Of a stretch of 64,000 nucleotides of DNA, positions 1-11,164 are shown piece after piece (position 1 is the stretch's first letter; every line of letters starts with the position of its first letter). The translations under genes and the position numbers were made by a program. The DNA lies in NCBI GenBank assembly GCA_963989385.1, contig OZ022506.1, positions 66,723,434-66,787,433 of the forward strand. Direction: 5' to 3'. The notes beneath the pieces were generated by a model. The model searched no databases, had not been told where the DNA came from, and saw nothing but the letters and a program-made list of their open reading frames with translations. Origin of the DNA: Ctena decussata (taxonomy: Eukaryota; Mollusca; Bivalvia; Lucinida; Lucinidae).

Positions 1-461
1 CCTAAGAAATATTTCTGTGAAATTATTTTAAAATCTGCTTAGCGGTTTTGGAGGAGAAGTCGTTTAAATGTTTTTATATTTTTAGCTCTGGCGGCCATAT
101 TGTTCAGCAGAGCGGAACCGTTTGAGCAATTTTGATAGAGGATTTTATAAGAAACATTTCTGTGACGTTATTTCAAAATCTGCCCAGCAGTTTTGGTGGA
201 GAAGTCGTTTAAATGGTATTCAATTTTTTAACACTGGCGGCCATATTATTCAGTGGAGCAGAACCGTTTGAGTAATTGTCGTAGAGAGTTCTCTAAGAAA
301 CATTTCTGTAAAATTATTTTAAAATCGGTCCAGCAGTTGTGGAGGAGAAGTCGTTTAAAGCAAAAGTTGACGACGGACGCACGACCGGACGACGGACAGC
401 GGACAAAGGCCGATCACAATACCTCACCTTGAGCATTTCGAAATCAGGGGAGCTATAAAAG
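1..461 (+). mobile_element. 3' part of a Helitron-like non-autonomous element with internal tandem repeats
   Basis: About 2.4 copies of a ~146-bp unit are visible: the segment AAGAAAcATTTCTGT recurs near 4, 149 and 295, each followed by the block GGAGAAGTCGTTTAAA and a GGCGGCCATATT block. The unit array is followed by a GACGGAC-rich stretch (about 369-405) and a decayed terminal hairpin (CTCACCTTGAGC at about 424, GGGGAGCTATAAAAG at about 447). The GAGAAGTCGTTT block and GACGGACAG tail also occur at the end of the element at 17857-19435, so the two are related. The left end is cut off by the window edge. Helitron assignment rests on the hairpin-plus-CTA ending and is inference. Confidence 0.55.
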
Positions 462-1659
462 AAAAGACAATAATAATAACAGAGTTGCCCTTGCTATATT
501 TTGGAAACAGGGGAATTAACTGACACTCTTTGTTCGTTATCTTCTATTGCAGATCCCAATATATTGACGAATCAATTTTTTGTTGCATTCCATCATCAAA
601 AGTTATCATTATGAAGATAACTGGGAAAAGATAACATAAATTCAAATTAACCCAATTATGCCCAGTGTCCCTTAAAAGGGATATTGGAAAACAATCACGA
701 AATTTATTGAGATATATTTTTGCTGAAACTTTGAGAAAAGTTCTTGCAGTGCGAAAGTTCTTTACATTTTTTCGGCCAAAAAAAGGCAGCGCTTTTTGTG
801 TATATTTACGTTTGAAATTTTAACGTCTCGTTAACTAACGACGTCGCTAGTTTTAAACTCTTGGCCTTGATTTCAATAATGTCTTAGCTACTGATTCCAT
901 GTAGCACCATGGTGCTGGCTTCAATAGTTTATTCACAACACTTTTTGGACGAGACAAAACCCCAGCTGAAATTCTACTTCACCAGGACAGTGAGTCAGTT
1001 CATACCAGCCGTGTTTTGATTAAACACTGTGCGCAAGTATGGAACGGACTCCTCCCTCACTCACCCTGTTCTCGAGACATAGCCCCACCATCCACCCCCT
1101 CCCCCCACCCACAGCGACTTCCTTCTCTTTTCTAGAATGAAAAAAAAAAATAAAAAGCTTCGGAGCCGGAGATTTAAGAATGATGATGGTTTATTGCCGC
1201 CGTAGAGGGCTAATTAGGAGACCAAGATGTTGAGTTTCACCGATCGGGTATCAATGACTGGCAAACTAATTAGATGAAACAAATGTGTGGAAACAGAAGG
1301 GAAGTATGTTAAAAATACAGCAGTATAAATCCAAATATCATGCTTTACCGGCGTGAGCCAAAAAACTTTTTTGATATCCCCTCGTATATGATATGACTGT
1401 TGTGCAATGTTTTAGTGATGTCACTGGACTATTTTTCTATTCTTCTACTTTTATACCTTACGTACTGTACATTCTTTTTACATTGTAACGGTTTTTTTAA
1501 TCATAGGTCAATAAGCATTGACAAAGAACCAAAGTTAAGTTTTATACTAATGTTCGCGCCTTGTAAACCTGAAATTCCGATCCCACATAGCAGTAAAAAA
1601 ATATCAATAGTCTGCAAATAACGGATAACCCAAATATAGCTAATGCGATTCGACTCATA
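462..1659. other. Intergenic, no gene seen
   Basis: No convincing coding exon. A C-rich low-complexity tract lies at about 1082-1112 and an A-rich run at 1139-1152. Short open frames near 1400-1700 lack any recognisable domain. Confidence 0.6.
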
Positions 1660-1894
1660 TGAGCTGCGACACAAGAAAACCAACAAAGTGATTGTGCGCA
1701 CAGTGCAGACTCAGATCAGCCTGGGCATCCTACCAGCCCTATGAGAGTCTTCGCAGTGCGCTTAAAGGGTAGCTGAGGGTCTAAGCTACCTCCATGCGGA
1801 CAGCGAAGACTCTGATCAGACTGGGCTGATGCCCAGGCTGATCTGAGTCTGCGCTGGGCGCACCACTTTGTTGGTTTTCTCGCGTCGCGGCTCA
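1660..1894. mobile_element. Foldback MITE, TGAGCC family, copy 1
   Basis: A ~235-bp near-perfect inverted repeat starting TGAGCTGCGACACAAGAAAA and ending with the complement (TTTTCTCGCGTCGCGGCTCA). Inside each arm there is a second inverted repeat built from GATCAGcCTGGGC and GCCCAGtCTGATC, so the element can fold as a cruciform with branched arms. It has no coding capacity. Flanks are CATA on the left and TATG on the right, so the target-site duplication is unclear. Six other full-length copies lie in this window at 19452, 25947, 26915, 28338, 53387 and 56911. Superfamily unknown. Confidence 0.85.
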
Positions 1895-2130
1895 TATGTA
1901 TATTAGTAACTAGTAAAGAAAGGAAACAAAAAGCACAGCACAGATATTTCGATTTTGCCACTTTTAGGAGTTTTCTGATAACCCAGCTTTAAAGCAAATA
2001 TTATGCACAGATCTGCTTTTACATAATGTATCAGTCGAGAAGCATTGTTATAATTCGTCTTACTTTGTGTAGAAGTTTGAATTTGAAATTCCATGTTTGA
2101 ATTTGCGCATTTACAATCTCGATAATGTTA

Positions 2131-2238
2131 CCCAGCAGGTACATGGCGTCGTTATGACGACGCACTTACGTCGATGCGACGTGATGATGTAACAGCGACG
2201 TCGGTATGACCTCATTTCGACGTCATTTGCCCGCTTGG
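2131..2238. repeat. ACGTC-rich palindromic dispersed repeat, copy 1
   Basis: A ~108-bp segment bounded by CCCAGCAGGTAC and GCCCGCTTGG, filled with ACGTCG/CGACGT motifs in both orientations (for example GCGTCGTTATGACGACGC). Similar bounded segments occur at 28108-28214, 54624-54720 and 54861-54962, with a partial one near 52334-52386. Likely a small non-autonomous element; class not determined. Confidence 0.6.
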
Positions 2239-3370
2239 ATATAGGTACATTCAGTGTGTCTTCTACAATTATAGCAAGTGTTATAAACGTGTTATTCCCG
2301 CTTATCTTTGACAAGTCTCTGTCCGTTTCTCTTGATCTCTAGGATGATGCAAGTGTATGCCAATCCCTTCTACAGCTCTTATTCTATCACGTTGCCTGCT
2401 ATGACATGAAGAAAATTGGCGTGGCTACGCCTGATGAACGCGAGACATGACTAAATGGGACAACCGCAGCCAAGCACAGCTTACTATTATAGATGTAGTG
2501 TACATGCAGTGACCTACTGCGCATACACAGCAGGTCGGTCCGGTCTACTTTTTGACCACAATTATACCGAAACACGGAGACTTTATCCGTGTCGTTATTT
2601 CTGGAGACAATATCTATTGCTATATATCCAAATTATCGCATTGGGCTCCAAGAAACTCTTTAACATTTTAATTTTACTTCACTGCAGCTGGTGTTGTGCC
2701 ATATGGTGGCCGTAAAACGTCACCCCGTACATAATCCATTATGCAGATTATATTTTATTTTTGTCCTTGCGATCGGAGGATATAATCTGAGAAGTCATGA
2801 ATTTTGATTGGTATTGACTTACATTCTTATCATTGCTTTTTAAAATTTGTATTTTTGTTTCGATACTTATCAGTTATTAAAATTAAGAAATCTCTGGCCG
2901 GCATCACCAAATGTTGTCAGGGTCACAGATGAGGTTTGAATAGGCGAAACTTCGAAGTATGGCCCATGTTACTTCTTTAGAATGTGTTCTTGCTCTCGAA
3001 GTGACTCGTTTAAGATTATAATTTTACAAATTCAGCGTTTGCCATATTTAAGTCTCATGTTAAAACTATATGGTAATATCAATTAGAAAAATGTTTCTAG
3101 CTAGATTAAAGGTATCAGATGATTATATTTTCTGTAAGAATGGTTAAAAAGGTATAGATAAGGCTACTTAGCAAAAACTTTTGATCTTTGGTGGTGACAT
3201 TTTCATTGCATTTTATAGCAAGTGCCCTTGAAAAAAACAACAATTACAATTTAAACCGTTTCATTTGATAAACTTCATTCAAATCAAAGGCAACAATGGA
3301 TTAATTAAATAAAAAGAATCTATTTTTAGTATCTTTCAACAAAGCAAATTATGGGTTTTTGGTTGTCCTT
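2239..3370. other. Intergenic, no gene seen
   Basis: AT-rich sequence with no domain-bearing open frame; the 86-codon frame at 2455-2715 has no recognisable motif. Confidence 0.55.
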
Positions 3371-3870
3371 CCGTCCGTCCGTCCGTCCGTCCGAAATCTT
3401 GTCCCCGCAACTCCTCCTACATCTTTCATCGGATTGATTTGAAATTTTACAGATTGTATTCTTATGATATGAAGATGAGCATGTGGTTTTTGATTTTTGT
3501 TTCGGCCATTTTTGATGGAGTTACAGCCCTTGCTGACTCAGACCTTCCGAAATCTTGTCCCAGCAACTCCTCCTACATCTTTCATCGGATTGATTTGAAA
3601 TTTTACAGATTGTATTCGTATGATATGAAGATGTGCATGTGGTTTTTGATTTTTGTCTCGGCCATTTTTAATGGAGTTACAGCCCTTGCTGACTCAGACC
3701 TTGTCCCCGCAGCTCCTGCCACATCTTGTATCAGATTGACTTGGAATTTTGCAGAATGTTTCATCATGATCTGAAGATGTGCATGTGATTTTAGAATTTC
3801 AATTGTCCTATTTTTTACAAAGTTATGGACCTTTGTCGTTTTTGGCATTTTTCCAACTTTTGAACCGTTT
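3371..3870 (+). repeat. (CCGT)n run followed by a ~156-bp tandem repeat
   Basis: A CCGT microsatellite (3371-3393) is followed by two near-identical units beginning CCGAAATCTTGTCCC at 3391 and 3547 (spacing 156) and a third diverged unit from about 3701. Each unit contains ATCGGATTGATTTGAAATTT and GCCCTTGCTGACTCAGACC. The 111-codon open frame here simply repeats the same peptide twice and is not a gene. GTCCGTCCG runs next to ~150-bp units also mark other Helitron-like elements in the window. Confidence 0.8.
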
Positions 3871-5597
3871 GACCGAGAGAGCTGATATTTGGTATTCTAT
3901 TAGCATTTGGTAAATTGATTATTCTGATTATTGTTAGGATGTGCTAAATTATAAGTGACAGAGTTATTCCCCTTTCATAGATTATAGACATTTACTTAAA
4001 GGTAAAGGGATAACTCCAGAACTCCAGAACTATTCATATTAATGGGCTGAATTTTCATAAATGCATTGTTCATTTTTCATCAGATTCATATTAGCAGGAT
4101 TATGGCCCTTGTTATTTTGTTACTGGGTATCCAGTCTTGATGTTTTAGTCATTGTGTAAGGGTCTAAAGTTTCAGTAATCTGATTTTACACATATATGCC
4201 CCGTTCTGAACTCAAGCATTTTATAAAGAGGCCCAGTAATTGGGTATATGTCTTTGCTTATGTTCAGTTATTATTTGCTTACCAGGTTCTGAAATACACA
4301 TATTTTCTGTTTTGGGCCATGCATTTACTCTGAAACAGAATAAAGGGCTGCAGTTTGTGACACATTTCAAACGTCGGGTGACACTTGGCCGATGGTCCTT
4401 TATTAAATTAGTTTCTGAATGATCAACAAAATAACAAATCGCTTACTTAGATTTAATGTTTAAGAACTCCGAACAATAACGTATATCTTAGTCAACTGTA
4501 AAGAGTTTTGAGATTATGATTTTATTGCCTAAACATAAATGGTTTTAAGTAAGATGCCCTTTATATGTTTGATTTGATGTGTGGTTAGTATTTGAAACCT
4601 TGTGCAGTTTTTGGAACCTTTTTTCATCATTACATGTACTATTGTTTAGGTTTCACACCAGTGCCCGAGTAAGCGAGTGCAGAGTGAAGCAGTCTTCAAG
4701 TAAAGCTCTAATATTGAAAACACACATGAGACTGTCAAAGGTTTACTTGTTGGCGATATATCTACTTATGTTTAAGATGTCTCAAAAAGAGATTTCATGG
4801 TAGATTTGATTCTTCATCAGATGGCTAGGCACAGGTTTTTACATGGATAGTGTCAAAACAGATGACATCTGTATTAGCAGCTTTTGAAAATAAATTGAAT
4901 TTAGTGCTGTAAGAAAGAAAAATACACAGCGTTTCTACAAAATTTTAATTTTCGTTTGCATTAAATTTGATATTAAAGTCAACTGATTTCAAAATGCAAA
5001 TGATGTTACTTGAAGAAGAAAACAACAAAAACTCATTTTCAAAACATTTTTATTTGAAATCTTTAGCATTTCAGATTACATTTCAATAAGAAAACAATAC
5101 CGAACTTCAGTATTCATACAGTTCCAGTCCTTTGACTCTAGTGTAAAATATAAACAAACACATGTTTGCAAAAAGGAGTCCAATAAACCATGTTCCTGAA
5201 AAGTGGGGAACCTTCCATGCTTTACTTTATTGCAGCAGATCAAACAGATGACAACCATTAATAAAACCGAGTCTGCTATGTTCATTTCTCTGATGTGTTC
5301 CCAGATGATCTTCTGGCTTAGCATGTAAATAATATTGTATTAGGATACATAGCTGCAACTCAATATTTTACTGCCATTTTTTTCTTGTGTTTTTATTTTA
5401 TTTATTTTTTCACAGAGAATTTGTCTTCTTCTTGGTGTCATGGGGTTGGCTGCGGGTTTTGATTGTTGAATATGCTGTATCTTTCTATTAACTTATGCAT
5501 TAAGATTTAAAATTTTCTGAGGGGTACATGATATAATGTAACAAATCTATTATATGCCAAAGGTCTAAACTATTTTCTAAGTACCTTTCATTTGTAG
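3871..5597. other. Intergenic, no gene seen
   Basis: AT-rich. No coding signal. A short duplication of ACTCCAGA occurs at about 4013-4028. Confidence 0.5.
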
Positions 5598-5795
5598 CAT
5601 GTTAATTAATCTTACAGAAAATATTAGCATTCGAAACATTTGCAATGTTTAATCATGACGGCTTCAAACATATTTTGATGTTCAAAATTGAAAGGGGTTA
5701 CGTAAATAACTTGGTACTATAGAGTTGTAGAAGGTTTGCCAAGGTGGCAAACGCTAACTTTGATAACTACATACCAAAACAATCAAATGGATTTA
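5598..5795 (+). repeat. Dispersed repeat with TTTGCCAAGGTGGCAAA palindrome, copy 1
   Basis: This ~200-bp segment aligns with 47550-47755 in the same orientation: shared blocks include CTTACAGAAAATATT, ACGTAAATAACT and the 17-bp palindrome TTTGCCAAGGTGGCAAA followed by CGCTAA/CACTGAA and TTTGATAACTA. Either a diverged transposable element or a duplicated segment. Confidence 0.6.
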
Positions 5796-7070
5796 TCCTT
5801 ACGACGGCCTGAGGTTTCAAGCAAATCGATAGAAAAGAAATCGCTAGAAAAGGGGGCTGGTTGATTATTGACCCTAAAGTTTGACTTATCTACTTGATAA
5901 GTGAAATCGAAAGTGCAATCGATATGAGTTGTAATTTTGACCCTTTTTTTCGTGACATCAGAGGTCACCGCACAGGGGCCACACTTCCAAAATATATGCG
6001 AATGGACTTGTTGTTTTATTTATTCATTCCTTTTTCGAATTTTTTATAGATTTTACCCTCTTTTTCTCTCTCTTCTTAGTTTCCTTTTTATTTCGTAGGC
6101 CTATTTATCCCATATTCTGTTTTAGGCCTGTTTGTTTGGTAAGATCAGGAGGGCGTTTGAGAAAAGGTCAGAATGATTAAAAGAAATTAATTTTTCAAGA
6201 TGTTTTCGACATTTGAAAGCTTCTAAGGTTCTCCCAACATGTGTAATTTAGGACTGATATTAGAAGCATGTATACAAGACCTTTCAAAATGCCTGGTATG
6301 ATTTCGGCTTTATTTGGCCCCCATATCAGAATTGTATCTTTTGACCGCTATTAATGATATATGAATGGTGAAACCTTTAACTATCTATAATTATTCAAAT
6401 TCTTTACATTCTTGCGGTTTATATGTTTTCCTGCGCATCTAGTTGCACGCTACTCGGCTGATTTTTGGCATTTTCGACCATTTTTTACCTGTATTTAGGC
6501 TATAAATACGTCAGCCTAGCCAAGTACACAGCTAATCTTTGTGAGATGATGCATTTTAATAATGTCAACAATATGTGAAAAGTTCAGCTGTTCACTTGAC
6601 AGGGCCGACACTTAATCTTATAGTTTTATAAAAGACTTTGCAGTTTCTTTGACATTTTACCAGTGATCTCCGCTCGTAGACAAAATAAACATTAATTATA
6701 TTGTGGGTATTCATTTTCTTAGCTAGAACACAGGAAATCATTTGGTACACATTTTATTTTGATCCGTTGAAAATTTTTCGTTAGCGTCTCTCTACTTGCT
6801 AAGTTGAGTGGGCGGAGTACCTGGACAGGCCTTTAATGGAAAACACTCACTTAAATATGAACAGACTTCAAATGATAGATCTTGATTAGCAATTAAATTT
6901 GGTGAAAATTTCATAAAAATCGGACGTAAAATCAGAAAGATAAGAAGATTTTAAAAAATCAAAATGGTCGTCATGGAGGCCGCCATTTTGGAAGTTCCTG
7001 TCACGTGATAAATATTTAAATCTAGAATAAGAGCATAAATTGCTTACTTATACAGTGTACAGTATTGTTA
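5796..7070. other. Intergenic, no gene seen
   Basis: AT-rich with pyrimidine-rich stretches (about 6026-6095). No recognisable exon or element end. Confidence 0.5.
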
Positions 7071-8424
7071 TGTCCCCCAACCAAAGGTGAGGGGGGACAT
7101 ATTGTTTTCAGTGCGGTTCCCGGTGCGTCGGCGTCAGCGTCGGCGTCACACTCTTGTATGCACGATATCTCTTGAACCAATTTATGGAATTTCACCAAAC
7201 TTGCATGAATATATCATTGAGACAAGCTTAAGAGCTGATTAGATTTTGGTGACCTTGACCTCATTTTCAAGGTCGCAGGGTCGGCGTCACACTCTTGTAT
7301 GCACGATATCTCTTGACCCAATTGATGGAATTTCACTAAACTTGCATGGATATATCATTGGGACAAGCTTAAGAGCTGATTAGATTTTGGTGACCTTGAC
7401 CTCATTTTCAAGGTCACAGGAGGACTAAAATGGCATGAAAATTTCTTGTATGCACAATATCTCCTGAACCAATGGGTGGAATTTCACCAAACTTGCACGG
7501 ATATATCTTTTTGACAAGTTCAAGAGCTGATTAGGTTTTGGTGACCTTGACCTTATTTTCAAGGTCACTGCAGGAATAAGATGACAATTTCTTGTACCCA
7601 TGATGTCTCTTGAACCAATGGATGGAATTTCACCAAACTTGCATGGATACATCATTGGGGCATGTTTAAGAGCTGAGAAGATTTTGGTGACCTTGACCTC
7701 ATTTGCAAAATCACTGGAGGACCAAGATGACAATTTCTTGTAACCAACATATCTCCTGAACCAATGGATAGAATTTCACTAAACTTGCATGGACATATCA
7801 TTGGGACAAGTTTAAGAGCTGATTAGATTTTGATGGCCTTGACCTCATTTTTAAGGTCACTGGAGGACTTAGATGACAGTTTCTTGTACCAATGATATTT
7901 CTTGAACCAATGGATAGAATTTCACCAAACTTGCATGGATACACCATTGGGACAGGTTTAAGAGCCTATTATAGTTTTGTGACCTTGACCTCATTTGGAA
8001 GGTCACTGGATGGCTTAGATGAAAACTATATCTCTTGAACCAATGGTCGGAATTTCACCAAACTTGCATGGATACATCATTGGGAAAAGCTTCGGAGCAT
8101 TAGATTTTGGTGACCTTGACCTCATTTTCAAGGTCACTGGCAGAGTTAGATGACAATTTCTTGTACTCACTATATCTCCTGAACCAATGGATGGAATTTC
8201 ACCAAACTTGCATGGATACATCATTGGGTCAACTTTAAGAGCTGATTAGATTTTGACCTCATTTGCATGGAAATAGTCATCTATGATGGATATCTTTAGA
8301 ACCAGTCGATAGATTTTCTCCAAATTTGACTAGTATTCTGATTGTACACGTTTTTTACTCATAAGGATGCATTGGAAATGGGCTGGTGGGGGGACATCAG
8401 TTTTTCTCTGAAAAACATTTTTAG
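7071..8424 (+). mobile_element. Helitron-like (HINE/pearl-type) non-autonomous element, copy 1
   Basis: The 5' end carries a hairpin, TGTCCCCC then GGGGGGACA with a 12-nt loop (7071-7099). The interior is about eight tandem monomers of ~145 bp, marked by (G)AACCAATGGATGGAATTTCAC and the inverted pair GTGACCTTGACC/TCAAGGTCAC. The 3' end is GGGGGGACATCAG, then a perfect 7-bp hairpin GTTTTTC-TCT-GAAAAAC (8400-8416), then ATTTTTAG (8417-8424) followed by T. In the second copy the same position reads ATTTCTAG followed by T, the classic Helitron CTAG|T ending, so this copy has a C-to-T change. No transposase is encoded. Elements with this layout in bivalves (pearl, CvA) are treated as Helitron derivatives; that link is established knowledge applied by inference. 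Confidence 0.75.
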
Positions 8425-9988
8425 TTTTCATTGTTTCTTTATGAAGTAAAATACAGATTTATGCATTTCATTTATCTACAATTTGTTTCAAACTAAAGTT
8501 ATTTAGGATTTGTATTTTGACTGTGAGTTTATGACGTCATTAACTCACAGATTTGCTGGTTCCCAGTTCAACATTTTAATATCTTTAAACTGTCATATCT
8601 TTCTTAATTTTAGTCCAATTTTCATGAAATGTTCGGCAAATTTCATGTTTTATTAGAATCTTTAATTTGAGTCCAACATGCGTTTCAGTGAGTGTTTTTC
8701 TTTAAACAGTACACATCGTTTAGCAGTGTTGTACCATTAGTGTACTACCAGAAAGCTACTAGCGAGTGCTCTCTAAAGCTGTATTAACTGTTTCATTTCA
8801 TTAAAGTAAACCATTTTTAAATACAGTTTTCTTGCCGTTTTATTTAAAATTACAGAAACAAAACAGGAATTTCTTAAATTATGTAATCCTGAGGATTCAC
8901 GAAGAAGAAACATATTATTTCTGTATGAGCCTGTTTACGCAGATGATGAGAAACAGAGACCATGTAGTTTTAAGTAAATTTTAACGGGGGCCCAAAACGG
9001 CCCAAATCAAACCAGGTCCTTTACCACACTCTGATTAATAAGTTTTGTTATCTAGTAGGTTGTTTTTAAACTTGAAATACAAGCATATAACCTATAGATT
9101 CTGAGTAAGTCGGGCCGCTCTGTTACGCATTTTGCATCGGTGTGTCCCTTTTCAAACTTCTATAACTGTCCCATTCAGGCGCAACTAGGAGTGTTTCGAG
9201 CCTCATGACTTTTTAGAGAGCAAGAATTTCATTTTATTACGCAGTTTGCATGGATTAATGTCCTTTTTGAGCCTAGAAATTTGCTGCTTGGATCTCAGAT
9301 GCATGTTTGACAAAATTGAAATGCATGATTGTCTTCAAATGAGCCATAGAGGGGACAAATAACAACATTCTTTGCATTTGCGTAAAAAATGGAATCTTGG
9401 CAAGACAAGGGTACTCAGTCCACCTTGATTTTACGTGAGAACAAAGTGGACTTAGTACATTTGGCTTGCGAGGATGGGCCTATGGCCTCTTTTAAACTTA
9501 CAACAAAACTGCCCCATTGGAATGTATATTGACTTCCAATGAGTATTGTTTTGAAATTTAAAACACTTGATTATTATCACTTGACGAATTTGCGAAACAA
9601 AGGCAATGCCAAGATGTGCAACATGGCCCAGTTCAATATGTCTCATTCTAATGCAAAGTATATTTGCGATTATTCTAAATTTTAATTTCCTTTAAGTAAG
9701 GATTGTTGAAACTTTAGTACCTTAATTACCTCACAGGAAATTTCATCTTACGTAGATGTAAGCATCATGTGAACTTACAAAGTATCTTAGTCATTACATG
9801 ATAGGTATGTGTCAAAGCAGGCATTTTACAGAACAGAGGAATTCACCTTTGTTGCATGCACTATGAACGTGGATGGCACTAGGGTGGGGGTGTTAGTGTG
9901 TCCGCACACAGGTCTAGTTTTTTAACATTAACCGCAATTACAGAAATATAAAGACAGGAAACTTATGAAATAAATAAAATTAAAAATC
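8425..9988. other. Intergenic, downstream of the IkappaB-like gene
   Basis: No coding exon seen. For the minus-strand gene ending at 9989 I find no AATAAA in the first ~150 bases past the stop; the 3' UTR end is therefore not located. Confidence 0.5.
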
Positions 9989-11164
9989 TTAAACTGATGC
10001 AGCATCCGAGTCGTCACTGTCACTTCCAGAATCTGTATCTCCATTAGAAACTGAGACAATTTCATCAGCTGTCCCAGATGACAAAAGCAGGTAGGCTATG
10101 GCAAAGTGACCTTTACTGTAAGCCAGTTCCGCCGCTGTGACACCATAATAGGTTTTTACATTAAGATTAAGCTTTGATTTTGAAACAATGAATTTAACCA
10201 TCTCAACATCATCATCTTCAGCAAAGTAATGGAGAATACTTTTCCCACTTTTGAGATCTCTCGCATTTATATCTGCTTCATTACTTAATAGCAAATCAAT
10301 CATAGGTTTGTTTTTACAACGCGCAGCAATATGTAAACAGGTTCTTCCAGCGGCGTTAAATATCTCTAAATTCTGGGGGATTTTTTGATATGGAATTCCA
10401 TAAGTGTTCTTTTTTGCTTCTAAATATGTCACAGGAGTCATTAAAACTTTTGCAACTTTGATATACCCTTTTTTAACTGCTGTGTGCAATGCAGTATTTA
10501 ATCGAAAATCTCTTTTATCAACTATGGCCCCGGCCACTAGGAGGCGCCTTGCGACGGTATAATTTCCTGTTAAAGCAGCAAGATGGAGAGCTGTCTGAAA
10601 CAACTTGTTAGCATCGTTTAATGTTTTGTAGGACGGTGCCAAATCTATCAGCATACAGGCGATGCTAGTATTCAGCAATATAATAGCAATAAATAGTAAA
10701 TTGTCCCCATCTGAATCTTTTTCTATAATAACATTCCAAAGGTAAGCACTTTCATCTTTGGGTTTCGCGTTGACTCCGTTCAACAGAAATGCACTTTTAC
10801 CGTTCGACTTTGCTTCCACACTTAGGTTTGTACTTTCGTTTTCAGGTTCTGCTTCTATACTCATATCCTCTAGCGAATTTTCTATATCTTTCATAAAGTG
10901 TTGCATGCCATCCGTGTTTCCCTCGTCCGTTTCTGTGTCGCATGTTGAACATAAACTGATATCAATATCATTCGAACCAGAATCATCTGTGAGAAATGCA
11001 AAAGAAACGTCATCAAAGAGGTCGATGCTCGTTTCTGTTTCTTGTGTGTTAGGTTCTAGTCTCAGGTATTTACGAGGAGAAATTCTGTCTAATTCTATGT
11101 CTAAACTATTATCTGTGTCACCATCGGTTTCTACAAACCTTTTACAATACTCATCCTCCTCCAT
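9989..11164 (-). CDS. IkappaB/Cactus-like ankyrin-repeat NF-kappaB inhibitor
   Basis: Encodes 391 residues from the chosen ATG at 11164. The frame stays open upstream to another ATG at 11224 (411 residues). I prefer the inner start because GCAACGGCAG at about 11185 looks like a splice acceptor and the upstream residues are hydrophobic and atypical. The N-terminal ~150 residues are acidic and low complexity. Six ankyrin repeats follow, including QTALHLAALTGNYTVARRLL, NTALHTAVKKGYIKVAKVL, and GRTCLHIAARCKNKPMIDLL after a ~30-residue insertion (IPYQKIPQNLEIFN), as in IkappaB proteins between repeats 3 and 4. Proteins of this family hold Rel/NF-kappaB dimers in the cytoplasm until phosphorylated and degraded. 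The N-terminal motif is DSGSND rather than DSGxxS; a full match, DSGSDS, lies nine residues from the C-terminus. The coding region is one uninterrupted block of at least 1.2 kb, unlike typical multi-exon IkappaB genes, so it may be a retrocopy. Family call strong; exact orthology unknown. Confidence 0.85.
   Translation of the reverse strand: MEEDEYCKRFVETDGDTDNSLDIELDRISPRKYLRLEPNTQETETSIDLFDDVSFAFLTDDSGSNDIDISLCSTCDTETDEGNTDGMQHFMKDIENSLEDMSIEAEPENESTNLSVEAKSNGKSAFLLNGVNAKPKDESAYLWNVIIEKDSDGDNLLFIAIILLNTSIACMLIDLAPSYKTLNDANKLFQTALHLAALTGNYTVARRLLVAGAIVDKRDFRLNTALHTAVKKGYIKVAKVLMTPVTYLEAKKNTYGIPYQKIPQNLEIFNAAGRTCLHIAARCKNKPMIDLLLSNEADINARDLKSGKSILHYFAEDDDVEMVKFIVSKSKLNLNVKTYYGVTAAELAYSKGHFAIAYLLLSSGTADEIVSVSNGDTDSGSDSDDSDAASV

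Noticed and set aside
3439..3774. 111-codon frame with a repeated peptide and signal-peptide-like start
   Set aside because: It exactly follows the 156-bp tandem repeat; the peptide repeats because the DNA does.
7425..8224. Minus-strand frames with repeated MMYPCKFGEIPSIGS peptides
   Set aside because: Translation of Helitron-like monomers; the same peptide appears once per ~145-bp unit.
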